64,000 nucleotides of DNA from Coleophoma eucalyptorum. Its lineage: Eukaryota > Ascomycota > Leotiomycetes > Helotiales > Dermateaceae. A program made the translations under genes and the position numbers. The notes under the pieces were generated by a model, which was not told where the DNA came from, ran no database searches, and saw nothing but the letters and a program-made list of their open reading frames with translations. The stretch lies in the NCBI GenBank assembly GCA_026120035.1, contig JALRME010000005.1, positions 496,001 to 560,000 on the forward strand. Direction: 5' to 3'. Of the stretch, positions 1-12,606 are shown one piece after another (within the stretch, counting starts at the first letter, position 1; each line of letters opens with the position of its first letter).

Positions 1-3000
1 TATCGTAACTGATTGACGATGGTGCTAAGGAAGTAATACCGTGCTTCGGGGTGAAGCTCGTGGACCAGCATGGAGAGGAGTGCTGCATCGGGCGAACCTT
101 GCACATAGGTAGGACCTCCTTTCGTTCCAGCTCTATCAATTGCGTGCGAGCCTATGAAAAGTACAATGGCATTCACAAGTTCCAGGTCAACATTCACAGG
201 CACGAATCCGGAGCCAGTCACGCGTCCCTTTTGGCGTTGAACAGCATGAGCTATGTGAGCAATTGCGTCCTCGGAAGGTCCGTTCTGAAGAGTCTGTTCA
301 AGAAGTTCAAGCAAGCCAGCCTCTCTGAGAGGAGTCTCAACATCAAAGGTGTTCTCTGGGGACTCGCGAATTTCCTCAATTCGATCAACCTTAAGTCCTG
401 GCTGTAGTGGATCGGGGATCTGGCCGAATGGTGCTGGGTTAGCGTTCAGCATCAAATTGTGGAGCTGAACACAATGTGCTGGAATGTTGGCACAGAGTCT
501 GGAGTGATTTGCAGCCAGGAACTCAGGGAAGTCATGTTGCAACACAACCAAGAGCTTCAGAACAGCTCGATAAATCTCCTTGGTAGCCAGAGAAATGTGT
601 AGTGGCTTCAAGAGCTCGGCAACGTAAGACAGCAGGATATCCATGATGTTAACAAATGCTACCCAGCCCTCATTGTTTGGAAGACGCAATAGGATTGGCA
701 TAAAATCTCGGTGAGCGATTAGCGTCATCCAACTAAAAGTAAATCCGGCGAAGTACGATGGTCGAAGATCCACGAAGATCTTTGCAAAAACGTGTGTAAT
801 TTGCTTGCGTTCCAGAACAGTGATGTCCTCAGCAAAGGAATTGAATTCTGATAAGGTTGAGGAAAGTAGGCGGCAGAAAACTCTCTGGTTGAAGTGCTCG
901 CCACGTGTAACATGGTGGTGATTCAGTACAAGGACCACGACTGACAAAATCAAGTGAAGGAAGGCAGCCTTATCGCCCTTAACCTCTCCATCTGCGCTAC
1001 GTCCCTTCACCAGCAAGGATATGAGCTTGGCTAGAGCATCCGTTGTGCTATAAGCATCATTGATGTTTATGGCGTCGTTGCTGCGAACATAGTCATCAAA
1101 TCTATCAACTGCTGTGTCGATGCATAGGCGCAAAAACAAGCATAAGTCGTCCCTGCTGTTGATCGTTTGTCTATTGTACAGTTCCTGAATGAAGTGTGAA
1201 ATAGAATTAGCAGTGGCGTTTGGATTGTTGTATAATGCAACCCATTCCTCGAATCGATAATCCATCTCGTCGTGTCTGAACGCAACACGATCGTTGCTTG
1301 GGAGGCTGTTCGTTGTGGTAGGCTGAGAGGATGCCGTGAGTCTCTCTTTGAATGCTCTTCCTGCTTCCAAGGACGGGTCCTCTTGAACCCATTGCCAGGC
1401 ATATTCCAAACTTCTTGCGAAGTTGCTGTAGAGAGCTACTGGACGATCGACAAAAAGCACGCTTTCTAGAAGAGAAGTGAGGAATTCCAGAGAACCTTCC
1501 TTACGGTGTAAGAGGGCTTTCGAGGCGACCAAGTCGACGCGAGACCACTCCAGCAAATCGGCGGTGACCAAGGCATTTACTAGGGGAACATTCAACAAAG
1601 CTTCATCAGCATGTCCAATTATACTAGTGACTCGGGCCATTGCTCGACCTGGAATGCGGCAGATGTTCTTCAACGAATGGACCAAACTTTCGATCAGCAG
1701 ATTGTCGTCGGTGCCGCCAAGGAGAACTGTGCACATCTGCTCGGCGGTAAAGATAGAAAACTCATCCGAAGTTTGCATGGTTCTAATGATCATGCTGTAC
1801 AGTGCATCCAGGATGTCGAGGATTGGATGTGGCCGTGGCAAATCAGCGAAATGCTGTTCTGGTGCCTCTGCGACAACAGTTTGCAAATCCATAATGAGCT
1901 TCGTGACACGCTCTACTAGACCCCGTGGGTCAACTGGCATAGTAGCCGGAATCCTTCCATTCGGAATAGCGGCGGGTTGACCGTAAGCAGGCTGTTGACT
2001 GTTAAGGTGGGGGATTGGCATTGCTGGTGGCTCCGCTGGTGTAGGAAGACTTGGCACCGATGGGTATTGCTCTTGAAGGAGCTCATTAGCAATTGATCTT
2101 GTTGCATCGGACGAGTTGGCTGCGTGAGTTGTACCACTGAGAGATGGCGGTGCGCGTGGCTGGCGGGCAAACTCATCGTAAATTGCAAGCTGTTCTTGGT
2201 TCAAGCCGCTCAATGACGGTTGGAGCTTGTATGGGTTTGGTATAGTCCACGCCCATCTACTGAGCTGAGGATCAATGTAAGGTTCGTCACTTGGTCGAGT
2301 CATTCTGTGGTTCCGACGTTGTTGAAGCTCATGTTCGATCATTTCCTCGATTTCTGGTACAGCACGCTCTTCGGCCTTCTTCTCGACTTGGCTGCAAGCT
2401 AAGTCAAGGTTTGCGTTGACCGCCATGACAACTGTGCCTTCTGGAAGTCCTTGTGGTAAATCAACTGAGAGAGATCGGATATAGTTGGTCATTGCCGATC
2501 GCAATGGCTCCTTAGAAGTGACCAGGGCAAGACTACCAGCGGTCTTCTTGACCATATTAATAGCGGCAGAACGGACTCTGGCTTCGCTTGGTTCTGTAGC
2601 AAAGTCTTTGTGGATCATCTGGGCAGTAGAAATTGCCGCGATCGTAACTGAGCGCTCAACAACTGGAGAGATGATCTCGTGTACTGCACGAGTAATTGCT
2701 GTTCTCATAATCTCCATCAAGCGAGCCTGGTTGACCAGCTCATTTGGAGGAGGATAAACGAGTAAAGGACCGAGATCTGGAATGGAGGAGGTAATCTCCT
2801 GAGGTGAAAATCTGCCATTAGTGACTCCACCACCCATACCATTGAGAGACAAGTTTTCGAACCTATCCATTGGTTCGGGCATATGCTCTACGGGTTCTTC
2901 CACAGGTGGAACTCGTGTCATAATGTCCGAGGATGGTTCGATGCTCTTGTGATCCAGGTTGAGCCCTTTGCATAAAACTTCTATCTCAAACTTCAGATTA

Positions 3001-6000
3001 AGCTTAAGCTCGGCGTGATGGTATAACTCGATAAGAAGATGTATAATGTCCATAAGCCAGGGATTGGGTGGTTTGAATACTGTCGAGTGCTCTCCCTGGA
3101 TAAGGACCTTGCAGACGAACGGAATGACAACGATAAGTCGCTGTGTGTCAAAAGCCTCAAGAAGGAGCTGCTTGAAAGCAATATTCCTGTGCTTGATAGG
3201 TTTGTCCCTTGCCAAAGTCAAAGATCCCAGCCATCCTCCCAGATTCTTCAGGTGCGTCCGCTCCACAGAAGATTGCATGGTGCTTTCGGCGTTGAGCATC
3301 CGAATAACACTCACGTAGGTCTCTCGAAGCACTTCGGACCACAAGGCCTTGTTGCCAAAGAGCTTAACAAGATCAAGATACAACTCATGGTAGTTTGGTT
3401 GCATTTTGGCACGCTCCTCTACCAGATGACCTGCAAACCATTGCTGATGTTTGTCGTCAATAACGTCCTTGAGCTCCTTGAATTTTGCCTCCAGATTGCG
3501 CTCTGTAATATTGTTCAAGACGAACAAAACTTTCTCCTGTGTATCGTCGCTGGGCTCTTCGTATATATTGCTCAATGGGGAGAGCTCGACATTAAGTGCC
3601 GAGAACGGAGGGGCACTGGGCTCTGGCACAAGCATATCCTCGAGAGCTCCATTTGCAACATTTCCTCCATTCGCTAGGTCACCATGAGCTGGACCGCCAC
3701 CAAGTCCGTTATGAGCTAGCTCCTCTTGCTCATTACGCACCACCTCTTCAGCTTTATTCCATGCCTCAGTTCCTTGCAAGCCAGGAATGAGCAGTAATTG
3801 CTTGCAAAAAGCAGGCCATTCCCTCAGTCTAGAGAAGAGCTGCATCAGAGCCTGCAGACCGAATTTGTACATTGACTCATCAGGGGTGTGGTCTCGTACA
3901 GCTTCGAGGATCATACCAAGGCCGATTTCAAGCGGGATGGAATCGATAAGCTTGTGCGATATGATACCACCAAACAGAACAGCGGTCGTAGCCAGGGCCT
4001 CCAATGGATAGGTTCCGTAAAGGTTATATTCATCGAAGAGACCATGAATCATGCAAGCAAATACATCCTGATCCGGAGGATTACGAGAATGCTTGTACCC
4101 ATCCAGGGCTTCAACAACGCTCCGAACTTGCAGGTCGTCGCTATACATTCTCTTGTAATGCTCTTCCATTTTGTCATTTGCCTCTTGCGGCAGAGAATTC
4201 CTGTCTTTACCATTGGCGTCAATGATGTCGTCGTATCCCTCTCCATAGTTGATTAATCGAGGATATGCAGTAATACATGCCCTTTGGACGTTGATCAGAT
4301 CTTTGAGGGGCTTCTTAGGAAGTAAGCTCTCAAGGATGTTCAACAGCGCAGATATGGTCTTGACGGGAAGCATGACACTGTAAAGTTGTTCTGGCATACC
4401 TGGTTGTCGGCGCTGGAACTCAAGTTCGTGCTTGGCTTTGATCGTTAAAAATGTCAATAGTGCCTGCGTAAGGTCATGAGGTCTTGCTGAATTGATTTCC
4501 GCCCAGTGCTCTAGATCAAGGCAGCCCCGAGCATGCGCCAGCGCGGCAAGATCCAGCCCAAATCCGTTGAGCATAGTCATAAGCTCGTTCAGCCAGCCAT
4601 GTCTAACAGCGTGGTCCAAGATGGTTGGAAGCTCCAGTGGTGCTTTGGCATGAGCTTCAATGAGATTTTGCACAACCCAGATTTTGTCCTTGCGCCACAA
4701 ACCTTCCAATACGAAATCGTAGTTCGGGTCCACCTTGAACAGGAATCGATCAAAAAGGTTGTTTACTGTATCCTTTGCGAGCTCGGGCCATGGTTTTGGA
4801 ACCCCAAAGGCAGAAACCAAAAATATATCCAAATTTGGGACGACAACTTCTTGGAAAAGTCTCTTTGCCTCCACGGAATCAGAAGCAGTCGTCGACTGCA
4901 GGGCAACATGAAACATTGCTGATAAAGCTACGACTGACACCAACGGATGTCGCATGCACTCAGCCGCCCGGTCCTGGACTGCACGTGTGGCCCCATCAAA
5001 TTCCTCTACCGTGAATGATGGAACAAAGCCCGGGATAGTAGTAGCATCAAGCTGATCTGGCCTGAGAGATGTAAATGCGCTGATGAAAGACAGTTGGGTT
5101 TCCGAATTGTGCCATTGCCCACCCCATAGCTGCTGGATATCGAAGGATCCATCAAGCGCGAGTGGCTTTAATGCTTCGTATAGCTTCAGGAATTGCTCGC
5201 GAGTGATTCTCAATGATTGCTTGTCGAAATGAGAGATTACTTGCTGCCAATTGAAGTCTCGCGCAACTTCCTTTTTGAGGCTGCTGACCAAAATGCTCGG
5301 AGAGTATTGGACGGTGCGGCTGATTACTGTATACAAGAGTGCCTCTGCAACCTGTTCCTCGTCGAGTCTGATGTTTCCAACCTTTCGAAGATAGCCTCTG
5401 CATGTTTCCTCATCTGACGTAACTCCTGAGCCGATTGCCTTGATCCCCAATGCCAGAGCATTCCCGCTGCTTAATGTATCTATTAGGTGGAGGGCTGCGA
5501 GGACTTCTGTGGGAGGAGCTTCTTGACCCATCTTTCGATAGCGGAAGTTAATGGTCAGGGCAAGATGTTGCTTCGCTGTATCATCAAAGTTGGGAGGATG
5601 TTCTTGGATGAGACGATCGATAATTGTCGCTAGGAATGCAGGGCTCAGGTCTTCGTGATCAGCGCTGCTTGGAACTGTGCCAGCAAGGACTTCTAGGAAC
5701 AGGCTATAATTCGTGGATAGGATAGCATCCGCTGTGAAACGTTAGATTAAAGCAGTATAACTATCTTTCCTGACTTACCCTTCGTTTTCAGATCTGACCT
5801 TGAGCCAGTCTTGAATGCCAAAGCTAGTATTGTCTTCTCGAGCGCATCTAGCTTGAAGTGTTCCATGAAGGTTGATAGATCGAAATCACGAAAGATGTCC
5901 TCATTGGCTGTTTCTATTGATTCTGCGATTTTTCCAGCTTGTTCAACATCATGGGATACTTTGTTCACTTCATTGACAAGTATTTGATAGTTTCCTTGGT

Positions 6001-6406
6001 TGGCTACCGCTCGATTGAGACCTGGGAAGATATGCGGAGCATTGCCAACCACAAGACGGCTGAAGTACTTTTGGAATACTTCCATACCGTGTTCATCGAC
6101 CAGCTGCGCGAAGAAGCTGTTAGTGATTGCGCTGTGGTAGGGACTTAAGGATGAAACATTGTGACTTACTTTCCTGATCTGCTCAGCTTGTTGGTCCCAC
6201 TTTGTGCGATCTTTGTCTTCCTTAATAGTACTAAGGAGCAGATAAACCTGCGCAACAACGATCTTGTTTAGAGAATTTGCGCCGGTTGGACTACTAGTGC
6301 TGGGACTTGCGCTGGCACTGAAGGCGCTGTGCTGAGAACCGTGGGGCGAATGACTGATTCCTGTGGTCTGGACTTTGTGTGAAGTTGTCCCTCTAGAGAC
6401 GACCAT
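1..6406 (-). CDS. NOT1: CCR4-NOT transcription complex subunit NOT1 (3' end beyond window)
   Basis: Scaffold of the CCR4-NOT deadenylase complex, which shortens mRNA poly(A) tails and also acts in transcription and translational repression. Exons read complement(<1..5731, 5779..6103, 6170..6406). The frame is the same where exon 3 enters at 5731 and where it leaves the window, and the parts I translated were stop-free. The last visible residues, HPEARYYFLSTIVNQLRY, match the conserved C-terminal NOT1 superfamily domain; slightly upstream are FLHLILSVVVLVLNHHHV and the LLVVLQHDFPEFL segment of the same domain. About 2,098 residues are visible; family members are about 2,100-2,400, so roughly 100 residues are missing to the left. 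The intron at 6104-6169 is 66 nt with no in-frame stop, so retention would add 22 codons; it has a donor GTAAGT and branch CACTAAC. The intron at 5732-5778 has branch CTAAC. The start ATG at 6406 is the first in the open frame; an upstream non-coding exon cannot be excluded. Confidence 0.95.
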
Positions 6407-7571
6407 CGAAGATGATTGTGTTCAGGCGCAGACCTACTCGCGAGGAGCGGCCTCTCTATAACAGAATGGCTGAGCTATTCAGGAGGTGCAGGTACGGACA
6501 TCTGCGGCGCGTGCAATAAAGGATAGGTTGAAGTAGTTTGTGGTGAGGTGGAGATGCAGGTTGATTCAAACCTGGTGAACTCAGATGGTATTCGGCTGTC
6601 GAGCTTGAGCCGCACTAAAGATGTTCCGGAACCCAAGGCTTCGGCACCTCAGGCATCACTATATGCTGAAGGACTAACACAAGCCAGCTTGTAACAGATG
6701 AACTTTTCTGGCGAACTTTTCCGGTCGTCGCTTGTCGGGCTTTTTGGAGAGATACAACAATGTGCTTACGAAATTCTGATTGATTTCTCCTGTCATAAAC
6801 AAAGTTTCCATCGGGCCTGCAGGTACATCAGTTGTGTCGTGCAGGAAGCATCTTATTACCAGCAGGTCTCAGCAAGTAATCGCCTAGGATCTGGCGATGA
6901 CTGCGATCTGTTCTCTTTCTCTAATCGAAAGTAGATCAGTGGATTTATTGTAATTAATCGATAGGTTTTGTATGTTAATCTCGCTCAGCATCACTCTATT
7001 ACGCAGCAAACAGGGCACCAAACCACCTCTGCACAAGGTTGACTCCTGTAGAAGAGAAGATGGATCAACGAGTTTTTAATGGTGTGGCTAGGGATAAGCT
7101 GATAAGATTGTTTTCAAAATAGATCCAGTGATCGACTGACATCATTCTAAAGATTAATACACACGTCCCACCAATATCTTCCAAGCTCAATAGGAAGATA
7201 CGAAGAATTAAAGATCTGAGTGATCGAAGACAACCTGCTTTAAGTTGGCACCTTGACGTACCTCGACCCGACAGGACTAGAATAGTATCACGTGTTTACC
7301 CCGGCCTCAGCCGTAGTTCCTGTAGCAACGCTGATATCGCCTTGTCAATAATAGAGGAGGTTGGGCATCTGGGATATCAACTCCAAGGGATCCCTGGACA
7401 TCGATACTAGCCATCTACATTCCTGATTGTTCTTAATCTACCCTAACTTGCTTTCGATCTCTGGTCGAGTCTCCATTCCAGTCGGACGAAGGAAGTCTAT
7501 CATTCTCCTGGAAGAGTCTCGGTCAAGTCAATACCACTGATAGGACCCCCATTCGCGATCAGGCTTCCAAG
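6407..7571. other. Divergent intergenic region NOT1 / F-BAR gene
   Basis: This 1.16 kb stretch separates two divergent genes and should hold both promoters and 5' leaders. A 78-codon ATG frame at 6698-6934 (+) has no recognisable features and is not supported. I see no RNA gene or mobile element. Confidence 0.6.
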
Positions 7572-10477
7572 ATGCCTGGTACAATATCAGATGGCCCTTC
7601 TGTATCAATGAGCTTTGCCAATAATTTTTGGGGGAAGGATGACGCTGGAGTCGAGCCATTGCTCACGCGCATGCACAATGCGAAGCAGACTTGCGATGAG
7701 TTGAAGAGCTTCTATAGTGGTATGCTCTCATCTATACCTATGAGGCACTCAGACTATGCTAATAAACTCGTAGCTCGCTCGGCCATTGAGGAAGATTACG
7801 CTCGCAAACTGCTACAGCTCTCACGCAAACCACTCGGGTCCCAAGAAGCCGGTACACTTCGGACGTCACTGGATGTGTTGCGCGGCGAAGTCGAGCAGAT
7901 GGGCAAGGCACACCAAAATATCGCTGGGCAGATGAAGACAGAGCTTGAAGAGCCGCTGGCGGCTTTCGCCGGAGCCATGAAAGAACGACGAAAGATTGTT
8001 CAAGGTGGAGTTGAGAAGTTACTGAAGGTCAAGGTACAACAAACACAGCAGGTTAATAAGGTAAGATAAGGCCCACTACATCGATTATGTTTAACTAATG
8101 ACATTAAAGACTCGGGATCGCTACGAGCAAGAATGTTTAAAAATTAAGGGCTACCTAGCACAAGGTCATATGGTCATGGGACAGGAAGAGAGGAAGAACA
8201 AGGCGAAGTTGGAGAAGACTCAAATAAACCTTGCCACATCCAATACAGAATATGAGACCGCAGTCAAGATACTTGAGGAGACTACAGGGAGGTGGAATCG
8301 GGACTGGAAAGCTGCTGCAGACAAATTCCAGGATCTGGAAGAGGAGAGACTGGATTTTACGAAGAGCAGTCTCTGGAGCTTCGCCAATATCGCATCCACA
8401 GTCTGCGTCAGTGATGATGCTTCCTGTGAAAAGGTGCGACTATCCTTGGAGAAATGTGAAGTTGAGAAAGATATATTCTCCTTCATCAAGGACCAAGGAA
8501 CTGGCCAAGAGATTCCAGATCCACCAAAGTATATCAACTTCTGTAGAGGCGACGTCAGCGACACGGAATCTCAAGCCTCGGAAGACGACAGCTATTCAGT
8601 TGCTCAATTCCAAAGAACAATCAATCCAGCCTACAGAAGCTCTTCTCCACAACCATCAACATACGAGTCCCATCATGATCCGCAATCTCAACTAGTACGA
8701 GATATGGGCCATCGACCCAACACACCTCCAAGTCGCGAGACTACCTTGACTCCTCAGAAAGCCACTGCTGAGAAGTCAAGACCTCCTCAGGTTGACTACC
8801 AGCAGCAGCAACAGCAGCAACCACGTCGACTCTCATATGAGCAATCACAACGTGGTCCATTGGCAGCTGTTCCGCATGATCCATATCCTATGGATGGCAT
8901 GACGATGTTGTGCCGCACTGGCCCTCCTTCAGAACGAAGCTCAGCCCATAGTCCTGCCAGACCTTCCAGCCGTGACTCTCAAAGCGATTACTCCAACCCA
9001 ACTTCCTTTTCTAGCCAAGAGCCACCAAGTGGTAAGACATCACCTGTGAAGCAAAATGCAGCTCCACCGGTAGAGAAGCAAGTGATGAAGAAGAAGAGCG
9101 GATTCTTCCAAAGCCATAGCCCTTTCAGAAGAAAAAGTATTAAGGAGAAGGATACTTCATCTACTATGACTCCATCAAATCGGAACACCTGGTCTGCAAG
9201 CCGCACTGCCCAAACCCCGCAATCTCAGAGCACATCCTCTCGACGACCTCAGATGTTTGCTCAAGATTCTCAAAGCGGTATGATGCTCAGTGATAGGCCT
9301 AGTGGAAGTCCAGAGCCGATTGATCCTCGAGCAAACCTCCAATTGAATATTGGTAACAACGTATTCGATGTTGCTACTCCGGACAGGAAGCTGAAGAATA
9401 GTCAAAATAGCTCCAACCAAGAGCAAGAGGACCTCGATCCAATCGCACAAGCTTTGGCTGAGCTTAAAGGTGTGACAAAAGCTTCCTCTTCACGTGTCTC
9501 GGCAGACAATTACCACGGTATTCTAACTCCTGCACCAGGCGCCACTCCTAACTCTAGGTCTGTTCCCGCTCCTATGGCGAATGGAGCGATGGTGGCAGGA
9601 CTACGTGGTACTCCTCCTCCATCCTATGACCAGCCAGTTTCAAGACTCGGTGCGCCACAGCCGGCATTCACTTCCAAGGCTATGCAACAGACTCGCCAGA
9701 AGTACGTTGACCAGACTCAGAATATGTTCAGTCCACAGGGACGACCAGAGTCAAGAGGTTTTGGCTCCAGTACGCAATCTCGTCCTGGTACTCGAGGCAG
9801 TGACATGCCCAGGGCCACATCACCAGCTCCCCCACGCAGTGTATCACCGCGTCCTGGAATGCAAGATCCCAGACAAGGTTATCGGTCTGCTTCTCCAAAT
9901 CCATATGCTAATAATAGCCCGCGTCGTCCTCCATCTCAAGCACAACCCCGAGGTGGTTCAGATCAAGGCTACTATCGCCACAACTCTACAGGTGATATAA
10001 CTCGTGCTGTTTCGCCAGCTCCTTATCGCGATGACCGCCCAAGTAGCGGTAATAATGACATGTCCATACAACTCGCTCAACCATCTGACGGATGGGGATC
10101 TCAGAGTAGCCGTGGAGGCGGAAGAAGACAAGGTTCTGGATCACGTCCTATCAGCTACTATGGCGGTGGACAGATTACGCCAGCCTCGCGACAAAGAAGT
10201 AAAAGTGTTGCGGATGTAAGACAATTTACAAGAGATGGACGTCCAATTCTTCATTTTGGTAAGTGAATCCACGATTTCTTTCAATGCGATGCTAACATAA
10301 TTTCTAGCCCGTGCCATGTACATGTATCAAGCTGCCATTCCTGAAGAGCTGAGCTTCGCCAAAGGAGATATCCTTGCTGTACTCAGACTACAAGATGATG
10401 GGTGGTGGGAAGCAGAGGTGGCAGGAAAGAATGGAAGGCCAGGTCTAGTACCAAGCAACTATCTTCAGAACTGCTAA
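7572..10477 (+). CDS. F-BAR and SH3 domain cytokinesis protein (Hof1/Cdc15/Imp2 family)
   Basis: Membrane-curving scaffold of the contractile ring or septum; yeast relatives recruit formins and other septation proteins. Exons join(7572..8060, 8110..10258, 10308..10477) give 935 residues, close to S. pombe Cdc15 in length. Residues about 16-84 form the FCH part (NNFWGKDDAGVEPLL, then EEDYARKLLQLSR), followed by a helical F-BAR coiled coil to about residue 270. The middle (about 290-860) is disordered, rich in Ser, Pro, Gln and Arg, with a short poly-Gln run and many SP/TP sites that could be phosphorylated, as known for Cdc15. The third exon encodes the SH3 domain, with ALYDY-like MYMYQAAIPEELSF, DDGWWEAE and GLVPSNYL. 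The SH3 is only reached by splicing at 10259-10307 (branch GCTAAC); unspliced reading stops at 10266. Orthology to Hof1 versus Cdc15/Imp2 is not resolved here. Confidence 0.93.
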
Positions 10478-11044
10478 TTATTTATTGTTGGACTTTTGAG
10501 CGCTGGGGTTTATGTCTATACTCACATGTTTATGTTTTTTTCTGTCGACGTTTAGGGTGGGTCTGAAATTTGCAGGAGTTTGGGATTTTGTTTGTACATT
10601 GTATAAGACGTGTTTTGCCCAAGATCAATGAGTTTGATGAGATTTGAAACTTGAAAAGAATGTTTTACTTAACGATTTCTACTTCAACAAAGGCAAGAGG
10701 TTTGATATAAGATGCCGATGAAATAGCGGGATTGAGCGCAGACTTGCTGGAGTAGACCGAAACAGTCAGATGTACTTCTTTTTCAATAATCTATCCACAT
10801 ACATATACACATCATAGCCATGTTTCTAGCACCTAGCAGATACGCTGGTGTGGAAGATATTTCGGACGAATTGCATTATCAGCCTTATTCACATGCAACC
10901 GAGAGTGACGACATCCGGATCGCCAAAATATCTGGGGAATTTTGGGAGCTTCCTCAACAACAGGAAAGCGAGCAGCGCTACACTCCACATTCTGACACAC
11001 AACTCTCTTTCGCCGGCGCATGCCGAAGAAACATCTCTGGAGCC
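10478..11044. other. Intergenic region between F-BAR gene and seipin
   Basis: Holds the 3' UTR of the F-BAR gene and the leader of the seipin gene. An open frame starting at an ATG at 10820 runs in frame into the seipin start codon at 11045, so a 75-residue N-terminal extension is formally possible. No other feature seen. Confidence 0.55.
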
Positions 11045-12378
11045 ATGGTGAGTTGTTGTGGGACCAGTCAATGCGAGAAACTCGAAGCTGATGTTTGTCT
11101 GTCAATGCCAGGAATATATTAAGAAACCTTACCATGTAGCGACCTCCAAGCCAGCGCGCAAGACGTACCTGAACACAGCGCTGTTCGTGATCACGTCGAC
11201 GATTCTGCTTGGGCTTGCCAGTGTTGCCTATGTGCTCTTCTACCTCAACTATGTGCCGCAGACCAGCCTTGAGCGGGTCATTCACTTGCAATATGGGTTC
11301 GTGGGATCCCTTCTTCTCGCCCTTGTTCCAATATTTAAGACCTTGAAGAGTTACTGATGATGGATCTAGGGATGGCCCACATCCATACGGCATTGCGAAT
11401 CTAGGGTCTTCACTCATCTCGCAGCAAGCTTACGATATCTCCCTCTCTCTCTCCCTCCCACGTTCTCCGCCCAATCTCAAGCAAGGCAATTTCATGCTCT
11501 CGCTCTCCCTCCTCTCCCCTTCCTACAAGCCACCCACCACGATCCCAGGCCCTCCAACGACTCTCGAGCCTGGTCCCTCAGCCAGCATCGCTCCCTCAGA
11601 TATCCTGCACATCTCCCGCCGGCCTGCAATCCTGCGGTACGAAAGCGCGCTTGTCTCATACAGCTCACGACTCGCCGCACTACCTCTGTACATCCTCGGC
11701 CTTCGCCGCGAAGCTGAGACCCTCTCGATACCCATGGCTGAGGGCACTGAGTTCAGCCGGGGCTGGAAGAACGTGCCGAGCTTCGCGCTGCTGGAATTGC
11801 AAGCCGGGCAAGAAGTGCAGGTGTATGACGTGCGCGTGCACTTTGTGGCGCGCTTTGGAGGGATGCGTTGGCTGATGTACAACCATCGTATCCTATCCTT
11901 CATCACATTCACGACAATGTTTTGGCTCTCGGAAGTGCTGTTCACGGCACTGGGTTGGTTGATGTTGCGTGCTATGTTTAGTGGTGCGACGGAAGGGGGG
12001 AAGAGGAAGAAGATCAAGCGGGAAGGCGAGGGGCAGGGAACGGACACGACTGAGACGATCAAGAAGGAAGAGGAGACGGACGAGCCAGAGCTGTCGGATA
12101 CACCGAGGAATTTCCCAACCTATGGCCGTCAGCAGCCACTCAGGTTTGTGCCTAAGGTCAAGCAGGAGGATGAGCAGACGGGCACTGGCAGTGAAGAGTA
12201 TGTTCTTGATGAGACCCAAATTCAGCCGCTTGTTGCGGACGAGGAGGATAATGTTGACTATGATGATTTTGAGGCGGGTGGATTTAGGGATTCGGGTGTT
12301 GGAACTAGTTATAGTGATGCTGGGGCTGCGGGTGGAAGGGCATTGAATAGGAGGAAGAGTCGAGGGGGTAGGAGTTAA
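11045..12378 (+). CDS. SEI1: Seipin, lipid droplet assembly protein of the ER membrane
   Basis: Seipin oligomers sit in the ER membrane at lipid-droplet contact sites and organise droplet formation. Exons join(11045..11047, 11112..11296, 11370..12378) give 398 residues. The first coding exon is only the ATG, followed directly by a GTGAGT donor; the protein then reads E-Y-I-K-K-P-Y. Transmembrane segment 1 is about residues 21-45 and segment 2 about 236-266. Between them lies the lumenal seipin domain, with DGPHPYGIANL and the conserved GNFM (Met105). The C-terminal tail after segment 2 is cytosolic, acidic and Lys/Glu-rich, as in other fungal seipins. Introns are 64 and 73 nt. The ATG lies in a good context (GAGCCATGG). 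An in-frame extension to 10820 is possible, but I favour the short start because EYIKKPY immediately precedes segment 1 as in other fungal seipins (from memory). Confidence 0.88.
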
Positions 12379-12606
12379 AGCTCTTTGGGAGTTGGAAAGA
12401 TCATGATGATGTGAAGTGAGTGGTTTGATACCCTAGTTGTATGAATAATGAATCTTAGGGGAGGTCTCAGATATGGCAGGAAGGCTGAATATGGATATCT
12501 TGGAGTCACGGGAATACATTCTAATGAAACGAACAGACATAGGTACTCTCTCTACTTGATGGAGATTAAGTTGTACTATATGATCTTACATGTTATACCC
12601 CACTAT

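Noticed and set aside
6698..6934. 78-codon ATG frame between NOT1 and the F-BAR gene
   Set aside because: No domain, signal peptide or splice chain; probably leader or promoter sequence.
10833..11417. 194-codon minus-strand frame over the seipin 5' part
   Set aside because: Antisense to the spliced seipin exons and their upstream open frame; no domain of its own.
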